Origin: CAYWWY01 sp964580185
GTDB lineage: Bacteria; Thermotogota; Thermotogae; MWEM01
Assembly (NCBI GenBank): GCA_964580185.1
Contig: CAZOJQ010000023.1
Coordinates: 1-44,929 of the forward strand
Direction of reading: 5' to 3'
DNA: 44,929 nt
The position numbers and the translations under genes were made by a program. This document shows positions 33,700 to 41,668 of this stretch, one piece after another. The notes beneath the pieces were generated by a model. The model was not told the origin of the DNA. It saw nothing but the letters and a program-made list of their open reading frames with translations, and ran no database searches. Position 1 is the stretch's first letter; every line of letters begins with the position of its first letter.

Positions 33700-34902
33700 T
33701 CAGTCGGATTTTAGGACTCGACGGATTTCTTCTAGATCGATTCGTTCTGTTTTTCCTCGGACCATTTTTTCATTCCCGCCCCCTTTGAGGGGAAACATAT
33801 CTTTCATCCGTGCATAGAATTCCAGAGCATTGGAATCTTTCAATGTACTGATTAGGATAAACCCATATCCATCATTCATTTCATAAGCAAGAAAAGCCAA
33901 AAGGGCAGGCATCTGGACAAGGTGGGACGAAAACTCTGAAGCGATATCTCCGGTCGGGAGCAGTTCCACTACAATATGAGGGCCTGTTTTGGTTTCATGA
34001 CTCGATACTTTTGCATACATCTGCCGAGCAAATTCTTCGGAAAGATGCTTGTTCAATCGCCGTGTGGAAATATGTTCATCCAACAGCTTATTCACGCGTA
34101 GATCCAGTTCATCAATTGACGTAGAAAGCTTCTGTGTGGTTTCATTCAAAAGCTGTACTCTTCGTTGATAATCCCTAAGGGCCCTTTTCCCTGCAAGAAA
34201 GGTCAACCGGGTACAACTCCCTTTAATTCGTTCGACCCGGATGAACTTAATCAACCCGATTTGCCCCGTGTTGGTCGCATGAAAACCGGAACATAAAGAG
34301 GCATCTAAATCTCCGATCTTGACCAATCGAAACCGGGGGAAATGGGCGATTTTCTCGGGAATGGGTTTTCGGAGGCTGTACTTGGGAATTTCTTTTGCTT
34401 CCACAAGGAAGACGGAAATTGGGGTTTGGGTCAAGATGGCTTCAAAACACATTTCTTCCAAACGAATCGTTTTTTCCCAATCCCATGGAGCCAGATCGAT
34501 ATCCAAAGTGGTCGATCCTTCGCCCATTTGAAAACCGATGGTTTGCGCCCGGAAATGATTTGCCAGAAAGGCGGACATGAGATGCTGGGCCGAATGCTGT
34601 TGGGCAATATCGGTTCTGCGGGTTCCGTCAATCGCGCAAATTATCGGCGTCCTGGTTTGCAGGGGATCTTGGATCACAAGCGACGCAGTTTCGTACGTTG
34701 ATGATTCGGTGCGCATTCGTTCTTCTTCCGAATCGCTTGCAAGAACCTGCAAGACCTTCTGTCCGCCTATTGTTCCTCGGTCTCCCAATTGGCCGCCTTC
34801 CCCATCGGGGTGGAATCTCTGATCGCGAAGCCATACATGGTATGAAGGGCCTATCTTTTGGATCTCTGTAATCTCGCTTTCGTATACGATATCAGCGGTC
34901 AT
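33700..34902 (-). CDS. alanyl-tRNA editing protein, long AlaX type with DHHA1-like domain
   Basis: 400 residues from ATG 34902 (GGAGG 4 nt upstream). AlaX proteins hydrolyse Ser-tRNA-Ala or Gly-tRNA-Ala in trans. The N-terminal beta-barrel part has FHPDGEGGQLGDRG. The editing domain supplies the zinc ligands QQHSAQHLMSAF (HxxxH) and CSGFHATNTGQIG (CxxxH). A coiled-coil linker (about 250-300) leads to a C-terminal DHHA1-like domain with FPLKGGGNEKMVRGK, whose GGG is typical. There is no aminoacylation domain, so it is not AlaRS. The frame is open far upstream inside glgP, but nothing supports that. Gap to glgP is 19 bp. Confidence 0.9.
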   Translation of the reverse strand: MTADIVYESEITEIQKIGPSYHVWLRDQRFHPDGEGGQLGDRGTIGGQKVLQVLASDSEEERMRTESSTYETASLVIQDPLQTRTPIICAIDGTRRTDIAQQHSAQHLMSAFLANHFRAQTIGFQMGEGSTTLDIDLAPWDWEKTIRLEEMCFEAILTQTPISVFLVEAKEIPKYSLRKPIPEKIAHFPRFRLVKIGDLDASLCSGFHATNTGQIGLIKFIRVERIKGSCTRLTFLAGKRALRDYQRRVQLLNETTQKLSTSIDELDLRVNKLLDEHISTRRLNKHLSEEFARQMYAKVSSHETKTGPHIVVELLPTGDIASEFSSHLVQMPALLAFLAYEMNDGYGFILISTLKDSNALEFYARMKDMFPLKGGGNEKMVRGKTERIDLEEIRRVLKSD

Positions 34903-34921
34903 GGTTCCTCCTGCAAAACGC

Positions 34922-37486
34922 TTAATCCTGAATCCACCGAACCAATCCCAAATCGTGAGGGTGACACAAGAGAGGGTGTTTGGGGATGATTCGCATGCTG
35001 TATGCATAACTGCCCCGTTCGCGAAGACGGGCTTTTCCCTTATAGATGTAGGTATGATGGATGGTTTGCTTCTCCATTTGCATCGGGAAGGTTTCGTATC
35101 CTTCCAGATGATCGAAGATGTTATACCGGGCAAAGTAGAGTTCCACTTGAACCTCTGAAGGATCCAACTCTCCCAAATATACCGTAGCAGAAAACTCAAG
35201 TTCGGTATCTGCCGGAATCTCTTCGTCTTCGGATCGCTTGGTATTGGAATGGATTTTGATCGAAGGCCATTCCGTACACACCTTTTGCTTCCATTGAGCA
35301 AGGTCTTTTGCGTTTTTCAAATCTTCTCCGCAAATTGTACGCGCGTACGTATCGGCAGGAAGGTACAATTGGTTCAAGTAATCGGTAACCATCCGATGGG
35401 TATTAAAAGCAGGAATGACAGTCTTCATGGAGGCCTTCATCGTTTGAATAAATCGAGTGGGAATTCCTCGTTCGTCCAGGTCGTAGTACTGAGGAATGAT
35501 CTCTTTTTCGAGAGTATCGTAGAAACTGACCGAATCGACGTTGTCCTGGATGTCGGTATCCGGGTATTCACGGTCATCACCAATGATCCAGCCGTTATTC
35601 CCGTGATATCCTTCAACCCACCAACCATCAAGGACACTGAAATTGACACCACCATTCATTGGCACTTTTTGGCCGCTCGTGCCGCTTGCTTCATGAGGTC
35701 TTCGAGGCGTGTTCACCCAAATGTCGACCCCAGAAACCAAATGCCTTCCTACGTGCATATCGTAATTCTCCACAAACAGAATCCGATTCTTAAATTCTTT
35801 CCTGCGGCTGATTTCATAGACTTGTTTGATCAATTCTTGGCCTGGACGATCGGCAGGATGGGCTTTTCCAGCGAAAATTATCTGAACAGGTCGTTCGGGA
35901 TTGTTGAGAATTGTGTCCAACCGATCCATATTTCGAAACATCAATGTAGCCCGCTTATAGGTGGCAAAACGCCGAGCAAAGCCCAAGGTCAGCGCATTCG
36001 GATCGAAAATATTCTCAATCTCGCGGAGTTCTTCGATGGTTTCTCCATGGCGTTCTCGTTGTTGGATCGTGCGTTCGTGTACAAAATCGATCATCTCTTC
36101 CTTCATCTCTCGCGTTGTTTTCCATAAGAGTTCGTCAGGAATCTCATCGATCCGGCTCCAGAAATCCGGGTCAGATAAATGGTCTTTCCACTCAGGCAAG
36201 TATTGATCAAAGAGAGATCTCATCTTGGGATGCAACCATGTTTCAACGTGAACGCCATTTGTAATATGCGTAATGGGGATTTCGCCTGTTGGTACTTGTT
36301 GCCAAGCGTTTTTCCATAGATCTCGAGAAACTGTCCCGTGGAGTTCGCTTACACCATTTCTCCATGCAGCTACTTTCATGGCCAAAATGGTTAGGTTAAA
36401 GGCGTGATGGCGTTCTTCCCCATAAGCAGTTCCCAAGTCCAAGAATTCTTTCCGAGAAACGCCGAGCTTTCCCCAATATTTGGCGAAATACTTCTCCATC
36501 AGAGAATAGTCAAATACATCATTACCTGCTGGGACAGGGGTATGGGTTGTAAAGACGGTGCTTGATCGCACTGCTTCCAAGGCGCTGGTAAAATCCAAGG
36601 CGTCCCCTTCGACTCGTTCCCGAATCCGCTCCAAGGCCATAAAAACGGAATGGCCTTCATTCATGTGCCAAACGGTGGGTTGATATCCAGCCATTCGGAT
36701 CGCGCGAACCCCTCCGATTCCCAGGAGGATTTCCTGTCGGACCCTCATTTCGTGATCCCCACCATACAGTTTCTCGGTTATGATGCGATATTCTTTGGGA
36801 TTTTCGGGAATATCGGTATCCAAAAGGAGCAACGTGCTGTTCATAACGGTTGCTTTCCATATCTTGGCATGCAGGGTTCCATTATTCAGCTCTACTGAGA
36901 TTTTCATCTCTTCCCCAAAATCATTCTTGATCGGGTTAATCGCAAAATCAGCAAAATTGTACCAAGGATAGCTATTCTCCTGCCACCCTTCTCTTGAAAG
37001 CTTTTGCTGAAAATATCCGTTTCGGTAGAGCAATCCTACTCCAATAAAAGGAAAGCCCAATTCACTGGCGGATTTCACATGGTCACCCGCTAAGATGCCC
37101 AACCCACCTGTGTAGATGGGCAACGATTCATGAAATCCGAACTCTGCGGAAAAGTAAGCAATTTGAAAGTCCGTTTGATTGGGATGGTGGGACTTGAACC
37201 AAAGCTTGTCCATGTTCCGATGGGCTTGATAATCTTCGATAACCGAGTCATAAAGGCTAAGGTATTCTTGATCTTCGGACGCTTGATCCAGGGCTTTCTG
37301 ACTAATATGCTTCAGAAAGACAACGGGGTTATACCCAACAATTCCCCATAACTCTTCATCTAGCTTGTGAAACAGTTCCGATGCCTGCGGATTCCATGAC
37401 CACCAGAAACTAAACGCGATTTCTCGCAAGCTATGGATTCTTTCGGGAATTCTGGGAATTACCGAAAGGTGTTTGTCAAATTTCAT
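34922..37486 (-). CDS. glgP: alpha-glucan phosphorylase (maltodextrin/glycogen, short TIGR02094 type)
   Basis: 854 residues. It releases glucose 1-phosphate from alpha-1,4-glucans using pyridoxal phosphate. N-terminal DUF3417-like helical region (about 1-100), then AYFSAEFGFHESLPIYTGGLG, GVGLLYRNGYFQQ, WHMNEGHSVFMALERI, TTHTPVPAGND, ITHITNGVHVETW, FARRFATYKRA and the cofactor-lysine loop GTSGQKVPMNGG. The C-terminal ~120 residues add a beta domain. This is the type found in many thermophiles and anaerobes. ATG 37486 with GGAGG 7 nt upstream and an extended -10 promoter at 37526-37534. It may break down stored or imported glucan; the debranching-type enzyme at 950-3355 could be a distant partner. 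Confidence 0.95.
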   Translation of the reverse strand: MKFDKHLSVIPRIPERIHSLREIAFSFWWSWNPQASELFHKLDEELWGIVGYNPVVFLKHISQKALDQASEDQEYLSLYDSVIEDYQAHRNMDKLWFKSHHPNQTDFQIAYFSAEFGFHESLPIYTGGLGILAGDHVKSASELGFPFIGVGLLYRNGYFQQKLSREGWQENSYPWYNFADFAINPIKNDFGEEMKISVELNNGTLHAKIWKATVMNSTLLLLDTDIPENPKEYRIITEKLYGGDHEMRVRQEILLGIGGVRAIRMAGYQPTVWHMNEGHSVFMALERIRERVEGDALDFTSALEAVRSSTVFTTHTPVPAGNDVFDYSLMEKYFAKYWGKLGVSRKEFLDLGTAYGEERHHAFNLTILAMKVAAWRNGVSELHGTVSRDLWKNAWQQVPTGEIPITHITNGVHVETWLHPKMRSLFDQYLPEWKDHLSDPDFWSRIDEIPDELLWKTTREMKEEMIDFVHERTIQQRERHGETIEELREIENIFDPNALTLGFARRFATYKRATLMFRNMDRLDTILNNPERPVQIIFAGKAHPADRPGQELIKQVYEISRRKEFKNRILFVENYDMHVGRHLVSGVDIWVNTPRRPHEASGTSGQKVPMNGGVNFSVLDGWWVEGYHGNNGWIIGDDREYPDTDIQDNVDSVSFYDTLEKEIIPQYYDLDERGIPTRFIQTMKASMKTVIPAFNTHRMVTDYLNQLYLPADTYARTICGEDLKNAKDLAQWKQKVCTEWPSIKIHSNTKRSEDEEIPADTELEFSATVYLGELDPSEVQVELYFARYNIFDHLEGYETFPMQMEKQTIHHTYIYKGKARLRERGSYAYSMRIIPKHPLLCHPHDLGLVRWIQD

Positions 37487-37525
37487 TCGATTCCCTCCTT
37501 GTTGAAAACCAACTTTTCAAACCCA

Positions 37526-37534
37526 ATTATAGCA
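37526..37534 (-). promoter_or_regulatory. extended -10 promoter of glgP
   Basis: TGCTATAAT on the minus strand, 39 nt before ATG 37486. No consensus -35. It diverges from the promoter at 37753-37761. Confidence 0.6.
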
Positions 37535-37558
37535 TACCCGATTTTGGAAACGCCTGAA

Positions 37559-37581
37559 AAGAGAAGAACTATTTTTCTCTT
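37559..37581. repeat. inverted repeat upstream of glgP
   Basis: Perfect 7-bp arms AAGAGAA (37559-37565) and TTCTCTT (37575-37581) with a 9-nt loop. It is AT-rich and lacks a proper T-run on either strand, so a terminator is doubtful; it could be a protein-binding dyad just upstream of the glgP promoter or chance. The 322-bp region 37487-37808 otherwise holds two promoters and one doubtful small ORF. Confidence 0.25.
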
Positions 37582-37760
37582 GCTTCTACTAGAAATCTTC
37601 CGAGTTGCATTGTACCCGCGAACCCGTGTCCTAATCCTGAACACCATAGCGCCTGCGCTTTGAGGATTTGAACCAGCTGGGAACGGTACAAGGGGCCCTT
37701 TGCATTCCGGGAATCAATGAGTTCCTCGCCTTTCCCAATCCGATACTTTTTGTGATACAA
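37569..37760 (-). CDS. doubtful 63-residue ORF in the glgP/lipoprotein gap
   Basis: A TTG-initiated ORF with natural-looking codon use ends at TAG 37569. The frame stays open a few codons before TTG but has no ATG or GTG. AGGAG lies only 2 nt before the TTG, too close to be convincing. The sequence (C-terminal GHGFAGTMQLGRFLVEAREK) matches nothing I recognise. It covers the +promoter of the lipoprotein gene on the other strand. I list it because it is the only ORF filling this gap; it may be spurious. Confidence 0.18.
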   Translation of the reverse strand: MYHKKYRIGKGEELIDSRNAKGPLYRSQLVQILKAQALWCSGLGHGFAGTMQLGRFLVEAREK

Positions 37761-37761
37761 T
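37753..37761 (+). promoter_or_regulatory. extended -10 promoter of the surface lipoprotein gene
   Basis: TGATACAAT, 48 nt before ATG 37809; one mismatch to TATAAT with a TG dinucleotide in the right place. No clear -35. Confidence 0.5.
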
Positions 37762-37808
37762 ACTCCTGTTCCTTTTCCAAAAGACCAAACAAGCTATAGA
37801 GGTGGCAC

Positions 37809-40800
37809 ATGAAAAAGAGTGGGCTCCGTTATGCGGCCTTTATTGGATTGATTCCTATTGCAATCCTTTTCTATTCCTGTATTCAGAACGCTCGGTTCGT
37901 ACCCCCTGTACCAACGCCTCCCTATCTTGTATATCCTTGGCCCTGTATGCTTACTGTCGATGATACCATCCAAGCGCGATGGGACGCTTCCTATAATCCC
38001 CTGAACGGAAAAATTACCTATGAAGTTCGTTTGGGGAGAACTCCACAAGAGCTTGAGGTGACCCCCGGTTTTTTCACAGATGCCTCCCAATATACGCTTT
38101 CTGATCTTGAGGAAGGGATATGGTTTTGGAAAGTTTTCGCGCACCATGAGAAGGGAACAGCTCACTCATCAGAGGTTGGGGTATTTACAATCCTCGGAGA
38201 AAGCCATCCCAGGCCCGCCGACCTTCGAGAAATTCCTCCTCATCCCTTATTATTCGTCACGAGGATTGAGGATCAAAGCTTTTCTCTCGAGTGGAACGAG
38301 TATTGCGATTGCTCCGATCCAAATGCGGGAATTCAATACTTTTTGTATATCCATTCTGCGCCCGATTCTCAAGCCCAACAAGCGATCCAGACATCTTTCA
38401 AAGGGTTTGATTCAAAACGAGGCGTTCCCAATACTGTGACCACAGAATTGTCCCATTCTTTTCACGGGGAAAAGGAAACCCTGTATGAATGGATCATTAT
38501 TGCGCAAAACTTTTCGGGCAAAGAAACGATGGTTGGGTATGGTCATGTTATGACAGGAAATGATCCGCCGACTCAACCTGCTTTGGTCTATCCAGTGAAC
38601 TACCAAAAAGGCATTGACTCCGATCTTATCTTCCAGTGGACTTCAAGTAACGATCGCAATGGGGATATTATCCAATACCAACTCTATGTGGATCGCTTTC
38701 CTTTTTCGAATCAGTGTGTGGGGCCGGGGAGCAGGATTCTAAAAAACCAACATGCCCTCTCTCTTCTCGAACCTGGAATCACGTATTATTGGTTTGTTAT
38801 GGCTTTTGATCCATGGGGAGGAGCATCAAAAAGTGAAATGTATCAATTCCAAACAATGTCTTCCACCATCGGGTTTCCAGAAAACCCTTATCCTGAAGAC
38901 CGATCGGAAGGGATTGAACCAGATGACCTCTTTTTTTCATGGGAAGTGGAGGGGGAACCAGAATCCGCTTCTTTTACCCTTCTTTTCGGCCTGGATCCAA
39001 GAACCCTTACCCCAATAGCGACTTCCCTGTCGGGGTCTTCGCATCAAACCGATCTTTCTTTGGATGAGAGGACCACATATTTCTGGCAAATCGAAGTCGC
39101 TCCTTCCCATCAGCAGGAGACAAATCATCAAAAAACCACCGGACCCATTTGGAGTTTCACAACTGCCAAACGGAAAGCCTATGCAGTGCCGGAGATTTCC
39201 CTTTCTTTCCCTGCCAACCATGCTACTCAAGTCCCGAGAACTCTTACCCTAAAATGGGAGGTTGCAGCAGGAGAACTGATCAACACGGACGTAGGAAATC
39301 ACCCAACAATTACCGAAAACAGGGTCTATTTCACGAAAGAAGGGGTTGCTTTTGGAGATCCTGAGATCACTACAAAACCTCTTCTCCTCAAAGAAGGGCT
39401 TGCGTATGCAACGACCTATCTATGGAAGGTAGAAGCGATCCAAAGCGACGGTCAGTCATCCATGAGCCCAGAGTTCCGGTTTTCAACGGTTTCAAAAGAG
39501 TATGGTCCCCCCGCGATCCATCTGGTTCATCCCACAGATGGAAGCAAAGATCAACCGAGAGAACTCACCTTGCAATGGATGGCTAATGTCGGAGAACCGA
39601 TAAATTCGGATCAAAGTCGAGATCCAATGATCATTGAGTATCGGGTCTTTTTCGCTGAGGCGGGTTCAGGATTTGGTGAGCCAGAGAGCACTGGGGAGCT
39701 GAAATGGCGAAAAGAAGGGCTTGCCTATGGAACGACCTACTTTTGGAAAGTGGAGGCAGTTCAGAGTGATGGCAAAGTCGGGACAAGCCCTATTGCCGAA
39801 TTTACGACGATCGTGCATCCCATCCAACTCCATCGACCCGGTGGGGTTGCCCGGGGATATGATCGGCTCAGCATGGCAATTGAAGATGCGCAAAACGGAG
39901 ATTGGATTACGGTGCGTGGAGGACATCGGATCGACGACGAGCAAATGGCGATCTCAATCAGGAACAAAGAGCTCATAATCCGTTCGGAAGATGAAACCCC
40001 TTTCGTTGTTGATATGGGTTCTCGTGATCGAGCGTTTCATATCACAGAGGGAGCGTCAGTGACTTTCCACGCTATAATTCTTACGGGCGGATATACGGAA
40101 GAGGATGGAGGGGGAGGTGTTTTTATCGAGAATTCGCGCCTTTTCGTCCATAATGGTTCGATCATTGAGAACATTGCAGGGAACCATACCAATAGCGGTT
40201 ATGGGGGAGGAGTCTACGTTTCGGGCCATGAAGCCTTATTCTATGCAAGCCATACAGTCTTTGCCTCAAACACCGCCTTGGGTGAATCCGGGTATGGGGG
40301 AGCTATCTGTATTGGGAAGGATGCAATGGGTGTTTTGTCTCATTGTGCCTTGATCAACAATCGTTCGGGAAACTCCGGCGGAGCGATCTATTCCGAAGGA
40401 GTCCTCGCAGTCGAGGATACACAAATCTCTAGAAATTGGGCAGATTCTTACGGTGGAGGTGTCTTTATCGATCCGAATGCCTCTCCCAGTCGGGTCTTTT
40501 CGTGTCACTTTTTGAATAACGGAGCAGGCATAGAAGGGGGTGGTGTTTTCGTTGGAACAGGAGCGTTGGTTGAAAATGCCCTCGGAATGCCATGGAATGT
40601 GCACCTTTTTCCAGGTACGACAATCTCGGCGATAGACGTTGAAGGAGACTGGAAACCCAACGAGTATTCTGGGAACCACATCCGAGAGAACCCAAACACA
40701 AATGGGGCTCATGTCTTTTTTTCCGATATTGGATTCCATCCGATCTTCCTTTTCGATGCAGGGGATCATTTTCAGGATGTCTATGAAGATCTGCATACCG

Positions 40801-41645
40801 CGATTGCCGAATCAGAAGACCAATTTCGCATTTTTGTGCGAGGCGGCATGACCTTTTTTCATTCATCCCAGATTCTCGTCGCAGCGAAAGAAATCACGAT
40901 TGCTTCTTTCACAGACGAGCCATTTATCATTGATATGGGGGGACATCCGGCCCGCGCTTTTGAAATTACCAGTGGAGCGTCTGTGACTCTTTGGAATGCT
41001 CGAATTCAGAATGCCAATCATCATCAGAGTGGTGGGGCGTTCTTTATCGGGGCAAGTAGTCAACTGACTGTCAAAGACTGCTTGATCCATAACAACCACA
41101 CAAAAGGAAATGGAGGAGCAGTGTTTGTGACCAATGGAGTCTTTCAAGCCATCCGGACTACTATTTCCCACAATTCCGCAATCGACACTGGGTCAATCCA
41201 TGGAGGAGGTGTTTACATTACAGGAGCCAATAGTCGGTTTATCGCCGATGCCTCAACAATCTCCCATAATCAAGCAAGTGGATTTGGAGGCGCTTTGTAT
41301 ACCGGAGGAAATACCCAAGTTACTTGCCGGGATACCGTTATTTCGAATAATCGGGCGCAAAACGGGGGTGGGGTGTACGTGCGGAGCGGAATCCTCAGCA
41401 TCGATCAGACCGTTATCGAGAAAAACGCAGCAACTTCAATTGGCGGAGGCATCTTCCGATATACAGGGTCAATTCGGACTCAAAATACCAACTGGGAAAC
41501 GATTCCTGTATCCAACACGAGTCTCAGTTTTTCGATCGACTTCGTAGACGAAAGGTTAGTGTGGCAACAAAATCCAATCAACGAAGATCATTCGGTCATT
41601 GTTCGAGGAAATACCGGAGCTCTTGCCCAACTGCGGTGGGAATGA
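37809..41645 (+). CDS. large surface lipoprotein: fibronectin-like modules plus duplicated parallel beta-helix
   Basis: 1278 residues; ATG 37809 with GAGGTG 4 nt upstream. Signal peptide with a loose lipobox LFYSC (Cys24). About six fibronectin/Ig-like modules follow: roughly 38-130, 140-240, 255-350, 355-455, 461-566 and 568-672, most ending in the 'tTyyW+Vea...s.....sF.T' pattern (TTYFWKVEAVQSDG). The C-terminal ~600 residues form a right-handed parallel beta-helix with polymorphic-membrane-protein-like repeats (GGAIYSEG, GGGVYVSG, GGAVFVTNG, ISNNRAQNGGGVYV). Two units of this part are homologous: from residue 685 and from residue 993. No C-terminal sorting domain is seen. Likely a cell-surface adhesin or carbohydrate-binding protein; function is inference. 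Confidence 0.85.
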   Translation: MKKSGLRYAAFIGLIPIAILFYSCIQNARFVPPVPTPPYLVYPWPCMLTVDDTIQARWDASYNPLNGKITYEVRLGRTPQELEVTPGFFTDASQYTLSDLEEGIWFWKVFAHHEKGTAHSSEVGVFTILGESHPRPADLREIPPHPLLFVTRIEDQSFSLEWNEYCDCSDPNAGIQYFLYIHSAPDSQAQQAIQTSFKGFDSKRGVPNTVTTELSHSFHGEKETLYEWIIIAQNFSGKETMVGYGHVMTGNDPPTQPALVYPVNYQKGIDSDLIFQWTSSNDRNGDIIQYQLYVDRFPFSNQCVGPGSRILKNQHALSLLEPGITYYWFVMAFDPWGGASKSEMYQFQTMSSTIGFPENPYPEDRSEGIEPDDLFFSWEVEGEPESASFTLLFGLDPRTLTPIATSLSGSSHQTDLSLDERTTYFWQIEVAPSHQQETNHQKTTGPIWSFTTAKRKAYAVPEISLSFPANHATQVPRTLTLKWEVAAGELINTDVGNHPTITENRVYFTKEGVAFGDPEITTKPLLLKEGLAYATTYLWKVEAIQSDGQSSMSPEFRFSTVSKEYGPPAIHLVHPTDGSKDQPRELTLQWMANVGEPINSDQSRDPMIIEYRVFFAEAGSGFGEPESTGELKWRKEGLAYGTTYFWKVEAVQSDGKVGTSPIAEFTTIVHPIQLHRPGGVARGYDRLSMAIEDAQNGDWITVRGGHRIDDEQMAISIRNKELIIRSEDETPFVVDMGSRDRAFHITEGASVTFHAIILTGGYTEEDGGGGVFIENSRLFVHNGSIIENIAGNHTNSGYGGGVYVSGHEALFYASHTVFASNTALGESGYGGAICIGKDAMGVLSHCALINNRSGNSGGAIYSEGVLAVEDTQISRNWADSYGGGVFIDPNASPSRVFSCHFLNNGAGIEGGGVFVGTGALVENALGMPWNVHLFPGTTISAIDVEGDWKPNEYSGNHIRENPNTNGAHVFFSDIGFHPIFLFDAGDHFQDVYEDLHTAIAESEDQFRIFVRGGMTFFHSSQILVAAKEITIASFTDEPFIIDMGGHPARAFEITSGASVTLWNARIQNANHHQSGGAFFIGASSQLTVKDCLIHNNHTKGNGGAVFVTNGVFQAIRTTISHNSAIDTGSIHGGGVYITGANSRFIADASTISHNQASGFGGALYTGGNTQVTCRDTVISNNRAQNGGGVYVRSGILSIDQTVIEKNAATSIGGGIFRYTGSIRTQNTNWETIPVSNTSLSFSIDFVDERLVWQQNPINEDHSVIVRGNTGALAQLRWE
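39189..39811 (+). repeat. tandem duplication of a fibronectin-like module
   Basis: Two copies of about 321 bp (39189-39509 and 39510-39811) encode modules 5 and 6 of the lipoprotein. They still share DNA-level identity, best seen where AAAGAAGGGCTTGC at 39390 recurs at 39711, followed by closely similar bases for about 60 nt. This suggests a comparatively recent module duplication. Confidence 0.65.
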
Positions 41646-41668
41646 CCGGACTCATAAGGAGGGACGCC

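Noticed and set aside
33700..35301. 133-codon N-terminal extension of the AlaX-type protein into glgP
   Set aside because: The extension is antisense-free but out of frame with glgP on the same strand, has no family similarity, and ATG 34902 has a good ribosome site and the right AlaX beginning.
35249..36127. 292-codon rightward ORF opposite glgP
   Set aside because: Antisense to the highly conserved phosphorylase; no ribosome site and no domain.
37640..37720. tRNA-like string GGTTCAAATCC on the minus strand
   Set aside because: The bases on either side do not pair into a T-stem and no acceptor or anticodon arm can be drawn.
40105..41500. Gly-rich repeats considered as a CRISPR-like or tandem DNA array
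   Set aside because: The periodicity is at protein level (beta-helix rungs); the DNA units are not identical and have no regular spacers.
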